In this document: positions 7,785 to 15,506 of the stretch, in pieces
How the letters are laid out: every line of letters starts with the position of its first letter
How positions within the stretch are numbered: position 1 is the stretch's first letter
Assembly (NCBI GenBank): GCA_900208305.1
Contig: OAPG01000047.1
Coordinates: 1-23,168 of the forward strand
Reading direction: 5' to 3'
Length of the DNA: 23,168 bases
From: Melanopsichium pennsylvanicum
Taxonomy: Eukaryota; Basidiomycota; Ustilaginomycetes; Ustilaginales
Translations under genes and position numbers: made by a program
Notes under the pieces: generated by a model
What the model was told of the DNA's origin: nothing
What the model saw: the letters and a program-made list of their open reading frames with translations, nothing else
The model's database searches: none

Positions 7785-7985
7785 ATGCGACTACTTAAAT
7801 CACATCCTATTCTAGGTCTAGTTAATAGTTACCTAGTTGATAGTCCACAACCTTCGAATATTTCTTACATGTGGAACTTTGGATCACTACTAGGAACTTG
7901 TCTAGTAATCCAAATTCTTACAGGAGTATTTCTAGCTATGCATTATACACCATCAGTTGATCTAGCATTTATTAGTGTTGAGCAT
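7785..7985 (+). CDS. cob: cob exon 1
   Basis: Sixty-seven codons from [10 protein letters not shown] to FISVEH. The ATG is chosen because it begins the conserved fungal N-terminus. The exon frame runs on into the intron as far as a TAA at 8046-8048, as is normal for an unspliced exon. Confidence 0.93.
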
Positions 7986-10900
7986 ACTTTTTTAAAAGTC
8001 CTATTGATGTGCTCATTAAACTTCGCTATATGCTGGAAAGCCTATTAAGCCATATAGTACTAATTTATAAAAAGAAGTAAAAATCTAAAGGATCATAAGG
8101 GACAATCAGCAGGAAACCAAATCTTAAATTTAAGAAAGTAGGATCCTCAGAGACTACACGCGAGGCTTTTATTAATTTATAAATAAACTTAGATTATTAA
8201 AAATAAAAAAGAAAATAAATTGTTGATATAATAAAAGATAATATAGTCCAAGGCAACGATCTCACAGCTTAGCGTGTCAAGTATCGTGCTTTAACTATAT
8301 AAAAAAGAGATTAAAACTTTTACTAAAGAAGAATTCAAACAGTGGCTAGTTGGATTTATTGATGCGCCCGTAAATTTTTAAGTTTTTATGGATCGTAAGT
8401 ATCTACGTGTTATGTTCCGAATTAACCTACATATTGATGATATTGAAATTCTTTATAAAATTAAAGAGTTTATAGGTGTAGGTAAAGTAATTATTAATAA
8501 AAATAGTGCTGTATATGTTATTAATAATACTGCTGATTTTATTAATATACTATTTCCTATTCTAGATCAATATAAGCTACTAACTACAAAATATCTCGAT
8601 TATCTATATTTTTGTAAAGTAGTTAAAAAGCTAGTAATTAATAAAAGTTCTGTATTTATAGGATCGGATCTAACATGGCTAAAAACCAGTATTAAAAATA
8701 TGAATACAGGTCGACAGTCTATTAATTATGAACTAATTCCAAATACACTAATAACACTATTTTTGTTTATTGGTTAGTTCCTTACTTTAAAATTGTACAA
8801 AATGTCCGAAATACACATGTTCTAGCTTCAATCTCTAAATTTTATAATTTCACTATCAACTGAATTTCAATTTAGTCAATTTTCTGTATCACTAAAATAA
8901 AATAGAATAAAAATACTAATGTACTAGTTATTTAATATAATAATATTGATTCTCTTCATGATATTCTAGCACATCTTCTTATTCAATTTCCATTCCAAAC
9001 ACGAAAAGGAACTGATTTTATTATTGGTGTATTGTACTATATATACATAAATTTGGTTATATTTATCTAACAGAAGGACGTAAACTAGCAGTAGCTATTG
9101 CTTATTTTGTTAATAAATCATGATATAGTACAGCAATTAAATAAGTTAATACACCTAATATTGATATTGCACTGTTTGATACTTCTCTACCTGTAACACT
9201 AACTCCAAAAATGACTCATCTAGAGCTATCACAAAATTTGAATTTGAATTTGAATTTGAATTTTGCTAAAACTTATAAAACACGAAATGTTTGGGTTTAT
9301 GATTATAATGTGCTAGTAAAAGGTAGTCTTTTTACGAGTAATGCGGAAGCTGCCGCTAGTGTTGGGCTAAATGGTACAACTCGAATTGTAGCACGATATC
9401 TTGATACTGGTAAATCCTATCAAGAACGATATGAATTTACAACAAAAGCTAAGTAAATATTATTTTATAAAAATATTTGATTTTATTAGCTAGCGCACAA
9501 ATTTCTGTGAGTATCTTTCTTTGATTATGCGAGATGTTAACTATGGATGGCTAATTCGATACCTACACGCTAATACAGCATCCTTTTTCTTTATCTTTGT
9601 ATATCTTCACATTGGACGAGGACTATACTATGGATCATACAAATCACCACGAACACTACTATGGTCAATTGGAGTTATTATTCTAGTTCTAATGATGGCT
9701 ATTGCTTTCCTTGGTTTTATTGGCCAAAAATGGATGTGTTTTTATAATATCGATATAACTAATATTCAATATCTTTCTATTCCTACTCTTCTTATTCCTA
9801 GTTCACGTCTACAATCTATTCTTGATAAACAGAATATTAAACCGCGCATAGCGCCTTCTATTTGAAAATCTTACTAATCCTGATACAAAAAAGATTGCTT
9901 ATCAATCTCTTAAATCTTTCTCAGGTATTTATATGATTATTAATCTAGTAACAGGGGAATATTATGTAGGTAGTGCTGTTACAGGTAATCTTTATATGCG
10001 TTTCCATAAGCATCTATTCTCTTTTACAGGAAATAAACGAGTTGCTAATGCTGTAAACAAATATGGACTATCTCAATTTGCATTTCTAGTACTAGAAATT
10101 GTACCACAAGAAAATAAAATGGATAGTACACTTCTTCTTAATCGAGAAGATTATTATCTACAGACTCTGAAACCACAATACAATATTGCACCTCTTGCTA
10201 GTAATAGGCGCTGCGCGCGGATGGAAACATTCCGAAGAGTCTCTAGCTAAAATGCGTGATAATTATTCTGAAGAACGACGAGAACGAGTTGGAAATATTA
10301 ACAAAGGAAAAACACTTTCTCAAGAAACACGTGAACTTATTCGTAAAGCAGCACTACTTCGATAACCTATGTCTATTGAATCACGAATGAAATGTTCCAC
10401 TAATATGCGACCTGTTACTATTATAAATCTTGATGGTTCTAATCCTATTCATTTTATAAGCATTAAGGAAGCAAGTATTGCGATTTCATGTGCTGAAAAG
10501 ACTATTCAACGTGCTCTAAATGGGGCCGGTGTTATTAAGAATAAATTTCTTGTTAAAAACAACTAAAGATACTATTGAATAATTAGTTATATTAATATAC
10601 TGCAAAGTTTAATATAAAAATACATTTATAGTCCTATTGTTTTCCCCTTTTTAATCTGTATAGAGAATAGGGTTAATAATGATAGAATACCTCGACGGGG
10701 GTATTGGAGATAGTAATTATAATATTATCTTTGGCAATGCGAGTGAAAACGGTCAACGGAAGTTATCACCTTTCAAGACCGTCGGTTGTATACACGATCG
10801 CTACAGACTGGGTCACTTGTGGGTGCCTGAAATGGTGCTTAATGTACAGTCGGACATCTAAAGTAAAGACAAAATCTGTACTACTTTTCAAGGCCTAAAA

Positions 10901-13690
10901 TGATATAAATAATAGTAATATGATTATTTATTGATTAGGTACAACTATTATTTACTGTGATAATATATAGTAAATAGATAGAGATGTTGTATGTTCTGCC
11001 TTACGGACAAATGAGTCTATGGGGTAAAATTTATTGCCCCACATGCATTAATAATAGTTATATTATCTTCGGATCCTTTATCTTCATTACTGTTTATCTT
11101 AGCGATAATCTTATAGCAAAACGACTACCAGCTACATCTCGAGTTGGAGCACATAATATGGATATTCTATCTATTATTTTTGGTTCTCTTCTGGGAGATA
11201 GTCACGCTGAACGGCGTGCTATAGGTAATGGTACTCGTATTAGTTTTTCTCAAGAAGCTATTCATAAAGAATATCTTCTTTGGCTTCACAATCTTATTTC
11301 TAATCTAGGGTATAGTACACCTAATCTACCAAAAATTCAAACTCGACTAGGTCTAGGTGGTAAACTTCGATATGTCATTCGGTTTCACACTTTTACTTAT
11401 AGCAGTATAAATTGGATTCATGATCTTTGGTATGTAAATGGTGTTAAATGCGTTCCAAAAAATATTGGAGAGTTTCTAACACCTCTTGCCCTCGCTATCT
11501 GGATTATGGATGATGGAGGTCGAGTCGGTAAAGGACTTAAATTTTCTACGAATTCTTTTTCTTATGAAGATTGTCTTCTACTATCTAATGTGCTATTTGA
11601 TAAGTATAATCTACGTACTTCAGTACAATCGGCTGGAGTTGAAAATCAGTATATTATTTATGTATTTAAAGAGTCAATGCCTGCTCTTCGTGAAATTGTA
11701 CAACCATATATCGTTTCATCTATGCTATATAAACTTGGAGAGTTGCACTTCTTAGATATATTTTTATTATTAATGTATAGTCTTAAATATTTAAGGCGAC
11801 ACTGATGAAAACGGTCAAAGATTGTATCTCAAATCTAGACCGTCGGCTATTCTATGATATTAAAAAGGGTATCTACACTATATAATTTAGATATGTACCG
11901 CCACTTTGTAATAAAAATAGAATGATCGCTACAGACTGGTCCATCGGTGGGTATTTATCTTCTTTACTCTACTAAAAAAAAAGAATACAAAAATGCTTAA
12001 TGTACAGTCGGAGTGTTTTTAGTTTATTACTAACACAAGGCCCATTTCAATTTCTATGTATCATGGAGAAATAGGGTACAGGGTCATATATTAGGAGATA
12101 GGATTATTACCACTATATATGATTAAACGCTTGGCAACAGTTATTACAAACCTTCTAAGTGCTATTCCATGGATTGGTCAAGATTTCGTTGAATTTGAAA
12201 AACTACTACTATTTATTATAACTCTTTCTATTCTTTCTTATTATTTTATTACTAAATACAACTATAACATGAGTACTATTGGAAAAGTAAATGAATCTCC
12301 TCTACGAGGTCGAAAGTCTCGTACAGATAAAGAAAAACAAGCTTTTCTATCTTCTGTCTCTTACGATTTTATGAGTATGTTTATAGGACTTATTGATGGT
12401 GATGGCTATATCGCTATTACTAAAATTGGACTTGATAACATTCGAATAGAACTAATCCTAAGTGTAGATATTAAAGATCTTAAACTACTAGAACATATTC
12501 AAAATGTACTAAAGATCGGTCGTATTAATGAATACCCTAACATTAGTACTGCAAAACTAACTATTAGTAAAGTAGATCTACAAGAAGTACTTCTTCCACT
12601 TATTCTATATTATAAACTATTCTTTCTGACTGAAACACGACGGAAACAATTCAATCTTTGTATGCATCTTCTAGAAAATAATATCCCTAAATTTAGTAGT
12701 ATTCCTTCTATTGAAAATATCAAAGATCTATTCAGTCTTCCTAAATCTAGTATTGAATATGTTAATCTACCTTTTTTCTACAATTGGATTGTTGGATTCA
12801 CTATTGCAGAAGGATCTTTCTATATTAAAAATACTGGAGAGCATTTCTTTTCTCTACGACAACGTTCTCATTCAACACTATTTGAAGCATTCAAACTTGT
12901 GTTTAAAACAAATCGTAAAATTGAAGACGATGGTAAATATATGAAATTCAGTGTATCTTCTACAAAAGATCTAATTAATGTTGTAACATTCTTTAGTAAT
13001 AGTGGACTATATAGTCTACTTGGGCTAAAAGCTGATCAATACAATGCTTGGCTAACTAGTCTTAAACAAAATAATAAAAAGTTTACTCGCGATAGCGTAT
13101 AAATTTAGGTTTATAATAAATAAAATAGTAATAAAGTTCCCTTATATCGTGAGATATATTGAATAATCGGGTGAATTGCAAGGAACTCTTCGTGTATCCC
13201 CCTCATTAGTATTTTACTTTATATTCAATAAAAATATATTTTATCAGTACTATTAAGGATACAAAAGACAATTTGCAGCGAAGCTATTATCAGCACCTTA
13301 TTCTACTATGTTTTAATAGTAAAATATGAAGGTAATAGAACGTTCAACGACTAATCGGTGAGTTGTGCTAACAATAAACCGGACACGAGTGCCCGACATC
13401 TATATAATCTTTGTATTTATAGATGATGACATAGTCTAAGCTTATTAGAAATAATAAGAATATACAATTAAATGTTGTATAGATAATAAAACTGTTGTTT
13501 GGGGAGGATTCTCAGTTAATAATGCTAACACTTAACCGATTCTTCTCACTACACTACCTTCTACCATTCTACTAGCTGCTTAGCAGCTATGCACTACTAA
13601 GCACTACACGACGGAAGTAGTAATCCGACTAGAGTATAGGTAATACAATCGACTACCATTCCACCCTTACTTCAACATTCAAGAATCTTG
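7785..13690 (+). CDS. cob: Cytochrome b, split by four introns, 3' end missing
   Basis: Cytochrome b is the haem-bearing core of complex III in the inner membrane. Exons inferred from conserved protein sequence are 7785-7985, 9524-9715, 10990-11025, 12134-12196 and about 13497-13690. Spliced, they give [20 protein letters not shown] through [26 protein letters not shown] through [39 protein letters not shown] and then [12 protein letters not shown]. His pairs are visible in MHYTP and RYLHANTAS. Exon 5 carries several frame-shifting indels and stops near KDLV, where the palindrome axis begins, so the C-terminal part, roughly the last third, is absent. All clean exons use CTN leucine and CGN arginine. 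Confidence 0.93.
8308..9456 (+). pseudogene. Degenerate LAGLIDADG homing endonuclease of cob intron 1
   Basis: The reading starts near [17 protein letters not shown], the first LAGLIDADG helix, where the expected Glu/Asp-Gly is replaced by PVNF and the frame stops. It resumes at 8388 ([17 protein letters not shown]). The second helix should follow YWLV near 8770, but the frame goes directly to [18 protein letters not shown], so the whole second LAGLIDADG segment is missing. Later fragments include [37 protein letters not shown] and a C-terminal piece with NVWVYD and [17 protein letters not shown], resembling a NUMOD1-type DNA-binding tail. A TGA at about 9119 would read as a plausible Trp. 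TAA interrupts at about 9143. Both arms share this decay, so it is genuine. Confidence 0.85.
9237..9264. repeat. (AATTTG)n hexamer array inside the HEG
   Basis: About four copies of AATTTG, adding Asn-Leu repeats to the reading frame just before [10 protein letters not shown]. It keeps the frame because the unit is six bases. It is shared by both arms (mirror at about 18367-18395). Confidence 0.85.
9524..9715 (+). CDS. cob: cob exon 2
   Basis: Sixty-four codons from IMRDVNYGW to AIAFLG. It contains conserved [12 protein letters not shown] and [13 protein letters not shown], including a haem-ligand His. It is identical in length in the mirror arm (17917-18108). Confidence 0.93.
9842..9855 (-). 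repeat. GC cluster inserted in the GIY-YIG ORF (first)
   Basis: CCGCGCATAGCGCC lies exactly where the reading frame shifts between DKQNIKP and [16 protein letters not shown]. It is the inverted form of the cluster at 10207, with a two-base difference at the centre. Confidence 0.75.
10207..10220 (+). repeat. GC cluster inserted in the GIY-YIG ORF (second)
   Basis: GGCGCTGCGCGCGG lies between APLASN and GWKHSEES and shifts the frame. It belongs to the same family as 1937, 4855 and 5897. Confidence 0.75.
10984..11805 (+). CDS. LAGLIDADG endonuclease/maturase of cob intron 3
   Basis: The frame is continuous with exon 3, so the protein is probably made as a fusion with upstream cytochrome b sequence, as known for intron-encoded maturases. 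The two LAGLIDADG helices are at [16 protein letters not shown] and [15 protein letters not shown], typical of the LAGLIDADG_2 type. Between them lie [16 protein letters not shown] and [13 protein letters not shown]. The family usually ends shortly after [12 protein letters not shown]. Here the frame runs on to 11805 through ELHFLDIF, and this tail alone uses TTA and TTG codons. I infer that the original stop was just after LGE and has been lost. Otherwise intact, and broken by indels in the mirror arm. Confidence 0.9.
   Translation: MLYVLPYGQMSLWGKIYCPTCINNSYIIFGSFIFITVYLSDNLIAKRLPATSRVGAHNMDILSIIFGSLLGDSHAERRAIGNGTRISFSQEAIHKEYLLWLHNLISNLGYSTPNLPKIQTRLGLGGKLRYVIRFHTFTYSSINWIHDLWYVNGVKCVPKNIGEFLTPLALAIWIMDDGGRVGKGLKFSTNSFSYEDCLLLSNVLFDKYNLRTSVQSAGVENQYIIYVFKESMPALREIVQPYIVSSMLYKLGELHFLDIFLLLMYSLKYLRRH
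10990..11025 (+). CDS. cob: cob exon 3, a 36-base miniexon
   Basis: Twelve codons, [12 protein letters not shown], a segment conserved in fungal cytochrome b. It is enclosed by two related group I introns. The mirror copy (16609-16643) has one base fewer. Confidence 0.92.
11026..12133 (+). mobile_element. cob intron 3, group I, with intact LAGLIDADG ORF
   Basis: It lies between WG and ATVITNL and ends with G. Downstream of the ORF are GAAAACGGTCAA, GACCGTCGG, GATCGCTACA, then GACTG (11934-11938) pairing with CAGTC (12005-12009) as P7. The strings GATCGCTACAGACTGG and GCTTAATGTACAGTCGGA are shared with intron 2. Confidence 0.9.
12134..12196 (+). CDS. cob: cob exon 4
   Basis: Twenty-one codons, [21 protein letters not shown], strongly conserved. 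The 3' junction could shift by up to two bases because of ambiguous T's. The mirror copy is 15444-15506 with the same length. Confidence 0.92.
12134..13102 (+). CDS. LAGLIDADG endonuclease/maturase of cob intron 4
   Basis: The frame continues from exon 4 and is open back to 12119 inside intron 3, but translation would come from spliced cob. It is a two-motif LAGLIDADG_1-type protein. The first helix is at [16 protein letters not shown], the second at [17 protein letters not shown], each with the acidic residue and glycine kept (DGDG and AEGS). An N-terminal extension has a hydrophobic piece ([15 protein letters not shown]) then [17 protein letters not shown], which is common in cob maturases. 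The C-terminus ends [14 protein letters not shown]. No TTA, TTG or AGA was found in the part I read codon by codon. Intact here, split into several frames in the mirror arm. Confidence 0.92.
   Translation, partial: ATVITNLLSAIPWIGQDFVEFEKLLLFIITLSILSYYFITKYNYNMSTIGKVNESPLRGRKSRTDKEKQAFLSSVSYDFMSMFIGLIDGDGYIAITKIGLDNIRIELILSVDIKDLKLLEHIQNVLKIGRINEYPNISTAKLTISKVDLQEVLLPLILYYKLFFLTETRRKQFNLCMHLLENNIPKFSSIPSIENIKDLFSLPKSSIEYVNLPFFYNWIVGFTIAEGSFYIKNTGEHFFSLRQRSHSTLFEAFKLVFKTNRKIEDDGKYMKFSVSSTKDLINVVTFFSNSGLYSLLGLKADQYNAWLTSLKQNNKKFTRDSV
12195..13496 (+). mobile_element. cob intron 4, group I, with intact LAGLIDADG ORF
   Basis: It lies between FVEF and VWGGFS. The core follows the ORF: AATTGCAAGGAACTC (about 13154-13168), a Q-like TTTGCAGCGAAGC, then GTTCAACGACTAATCGG with GACTA (13349-13353) pairing with TAGTC (13432-13436) as P7. 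The junctions are uncertain by two bases: the intron may end at G13494 or T13496. Confidence 0.88.
13497..13690 (+). CDS. cob: cob exon 5, damaged left copy
   Basis: Translation needs several frame corrections but follows [12 protein letters not shown], then [10 protein letters not shown], an alanine/leucine-rich stretch, [20 protein letters not shown] and FHPYFTFKDLV. Extra or missing single bases occur about every 15-30 bases, unlike the clean sequence before 13.5 kb. The copy ends at about 13690, where antisense intron-4 HEG sequence begins. Confidence 0.8.
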
Positions 13691-13885
13691 TTACAATCTT
13701 TGTATCAAATAGATCGTATGCCATCCCGCCAGAACGATAAATTCGTAAAAGAAAAAAAAATAGCTCTCCAGTATTTTTAATATAAAAAAAAAAAAAAGAA
13801 AGAATCCTTCTGCAAAAAAAAAATAGTGAAAAAAAAAAAAATCCAACAATCGAATTGTAGAAAAATAGATTAACATATTAAAAAT
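13690..13885 (-). pseudogene. Third, distorted fragment of the intron-4 HEG at the palindrome axis
   Basis: Minus-strand reading matches the second LAGLIDADG region of the intron-4 HEG (about 12760-12905): the plus strand keeps GCTCTCCAGTATTTT, ATCCTTCTGCA, ATAGTGA, ATCCAACAATC and GTAGA.AAAA.TAGATTAACATATT in order. Runs of 8-14 extra adenines interrupt it, for example around 13752, 13785, 13815 and 13830. No similar runs exist in the other two copies. The fragment joins cob exon 5 sequence on both sides. I infer a sequencing or assembly artefact at a read turn-around. Confidence 0.75.
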
Positions 13886-13894
13886 ATAATTAAA

Positions 13895-14148
13895 ACTGAA
13901 TGTCTAGTCATTTGGCTATGTGAATACAAATACGATAGGCAGTAGGATACTTGTACAAGATCTTTGAATGTGAAGTGGGTGGAATGGTAGTCGATCTGTA
14001 TTACCTGATACTCCTAGTGGATTACTACTTCCGTGCTCGTGTAGTGCTAGTAGTGCAAGCTGCTAGAGCAGCTAGTACGAATGGTAGAAGGTAGTGTAGG
14101 AGAAGAATCGTTAAGTGTAGCATTATTAACTGAGAATCCTCCCCAAAC
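13895..14148 (-). pseudogene. cob: cob exon 5, damaged right copy
   Basis: The minus strand repeats exon 5 and extends further than the left copy. After KDLV it continues through [11 protein letters not shown], a YSPND-like segment and GHS, which are conserved cytochrome b positions. Several single-base indels break the frame. Beyond GHS the cob homology ends, so neither arm holds the last third of the gene. Confidence 0.75.
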
Positions 14149-15443
14149 AACAGTTTTATTATCTATACAACATTTAATTGGTATATTCTTATTATTTCTA
14201 ATAAGCTTAGACTATGTCATCATCTATAAATACAAAGATTATATAGATGTCGGGCACTCGTGTCCGGTTTATTGTTAGCACAACTCACCGATTAGTCGTT
14301 GAACGTTCTATTACCTTCATATTTTACTATTAAAACATAGTAGAATAAGGTGCTGATAATAGCTTCGCTGCAAATTGTCTTTTGTATCCTTAAATAGTAC
14401 TGATAAAATATATTTTTATTGAATAAAGTAATACTAATGAGGGGGATACCGAAGAGTTCCTTGCAATTCACCGATTATTCAATATATCTCACGATATAAG
14501 GAACTTTATTACTATTTTATTTATTATAACCTAAATTTATACGCTATCGCGAGTAAACTTTTTATTATTTTGTTTAAGACTAGTTAGCCAAGCATTGTAT
14601 TGATCAGCTTTTAGCCCAAGTAGACTATATAGTCACTATTACTAAAGAATGTTACAACATTAATTAGATCTTTTGTAGAAGATACACTGAATTTCATATA
14701 TTTACCATCGTCTTCAATTTTACGATTTGTTTTAAACACAAGTTTGAATGCTTCAAATAGTGTTGAATGAGAACGTTGTCGTAGAGAAAGAAATGCTCTC
14801 CAGTATTTTTTAATATAGAAAGATCCTTCTGCAATAGTGAATCCAACAATCCAATTGTAGAAAAAAGGTAGATTAACATATTCAATACTAGATTTAGGAA
14901 GACTGAATAGATCTTTGATATTTTCAATAGAAGGAATACTACTAAATTTAGGGATATTATTTTCTAGAAGATGCATACAAAGATTGAATTGTTTCCGTCG
15001 TGTTTCAGTCAGAAAGAATAGTTTATAATATAGAATAAGTGGAAGAAGTATTCTTGTAGATCTACTTTACTAATAGTTAGTTTTGGCAGTACTAATGTTA
15101 GGGTATTCATTAATACGACCGATCTTTAGTACATTTTGAATATGTTCTAGTAGTTTAAGATCTTTAATATCTACACTTAGGATTAGTTCTATTCGAATGT
15201 TATCAAGTCCAATTTTAGTAATAGCGATATAGCCATCACCATCAATAAGTCCTATAAACATACTCATAAAATCGGTAAGAGACAGAAGATAGAAAAGCTT
15301 GTTTTTTCTTTATCTGTACGAGACTTTCGACCTCGTAGAGGAGATTCATTTACTTTTCCAATAGTACTCATGTTATAGTTGTATTTAGTAATAAAATAAT
15401 AAGAAAGAATAGAAAGAGTTATAATAAATAGTAGTAGTTTTTC
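14149..15443 (-). mobile_element. Mirror copy of cob intron 4
   Basis: Reverse-complement copy of the intron at 12195-13496. The core strings CCGATTAGTCGTTGAAC and GACTATGTCATC are present. The HEG inside is frame-shifted. Confidence 0.85.
14611..15443 (-). pseudogene. Mirror copy of the intron-4 LAGLIDADG ORF, frame-shifted
   Basis: The protein survives as separate frames: the N-terminus through SRTDKEK (to about 15300), [12 protein letters not shown] through PNISTAK (15070-15267) and MHLLENN onward (14611-14976). In that last part [10 protein letters not shown] reads IKKYWRAFLS because of an added and a lost base. Each break maps to a one-base indel relative to the intact left copy. Confidence 0.85.
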
Positions 15444-15506
15444 AAATTCAACGAAATCTTGACCAATCCATGGAATAGCACTTAGAAGGTTTGTAATAAC
15501 TGTTGC
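15444..15506 (-). CDS. cob: Mirror copy of cob exon 4
   Basis: Same 63 bases as the left exon ([21 protein letters not shown]), intact. Confidence 0.88.

Larger units (their letters stand above)
7986..9523 (+). mobile_element. cob intron 1, group I, with degenerate LAGLIDADG ORF
   Basis: The intron lies between codons for VEH and IMRDV, ending with G as group I introns do. A plausible catalytic core precedes the ORF: AATCAGCAGGAAACC at 8104-8118, then GACTA (8152-8156) pairing with TAGTC (8244-8248) as P7. This is the order P-Q-R-S expected of group I. The mirrored copy at 18109-19637 keeps these elements. Confidence 0.85.
9716..10566 (+). pseudogene. GIY-YIG homing endonuclease broken by two GC clusters
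   Basis: The ORF continues in frame from exon 2. The GIY-YIG domain reads [20 protein letters not shown], then [28 protein letters not shown] and [19 protein letters not shown], including the conserved Glu of the catalytic region. The tail has [19 protein letters not shown], a NUMOD3-like segment, and [19 protein letters not shown] with [17 protein letters not shown], a NUMOD1-like segment. Two GC clusters, at 9842-9855 and 10207-10220, each coincide with a frame change. One TAA (about 10363) lies in an otherwise good frame. Without the clusters the frame would be almost complete, so the decay looks recent. The same breaks exist in the mirror arm. Confidence 0.88.
9716..10989 (+). mobile_element. 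cob intron 2, group I, with broken GIY-YIG ORF
   Basis: It separates FLG from YVLPYG and ends with G. The core lies after the ORF: GAAAACGGTCAA and GACCGTCGG (about 10744-10795), then GACTG (10806-10810) pairing with CAGTC (10847-10851) as P7, preceded by GATCGCTACA. These elements are closely similar to those of intron 3, so the two ribozymes are sister introns. Confidence 0.88.
4438..13690 (+). repeat. Left arm of a giant inverted repeat
   Basis: The reverse complement of this block occupies about 13952-23168. Paired landmarks include cox3 ATG 5948/21654, cob ATG 7785/19838, cob exon 2 start 9524/18108 and exon 4 start 12134/15506. Paired coordinates sum to about 27,602 at the outer side and 27,640 near the axis, so the right arm is shorter by a few dozen bases. 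This arm keeps cox3 and the intron 3 and 4 HEGs open. It becomes error-ridden only after about 13.5 kb. Confidence 0.97.

Noticed and set aside
10679..10898. Two overlapping 60-64 codon frames in intron 2, and their mirror copies at 16735-16954
   Set aside because: They cover the group I ribozyme core, whose structured sequence explains the open frames.
13691..13876. Minus-strand 61-codon phenylalanine-rich frame at the axis
   Set aside because: It is the intron-4 HEG fragment with inserted T runs, and the Phe runs are homopolymers.
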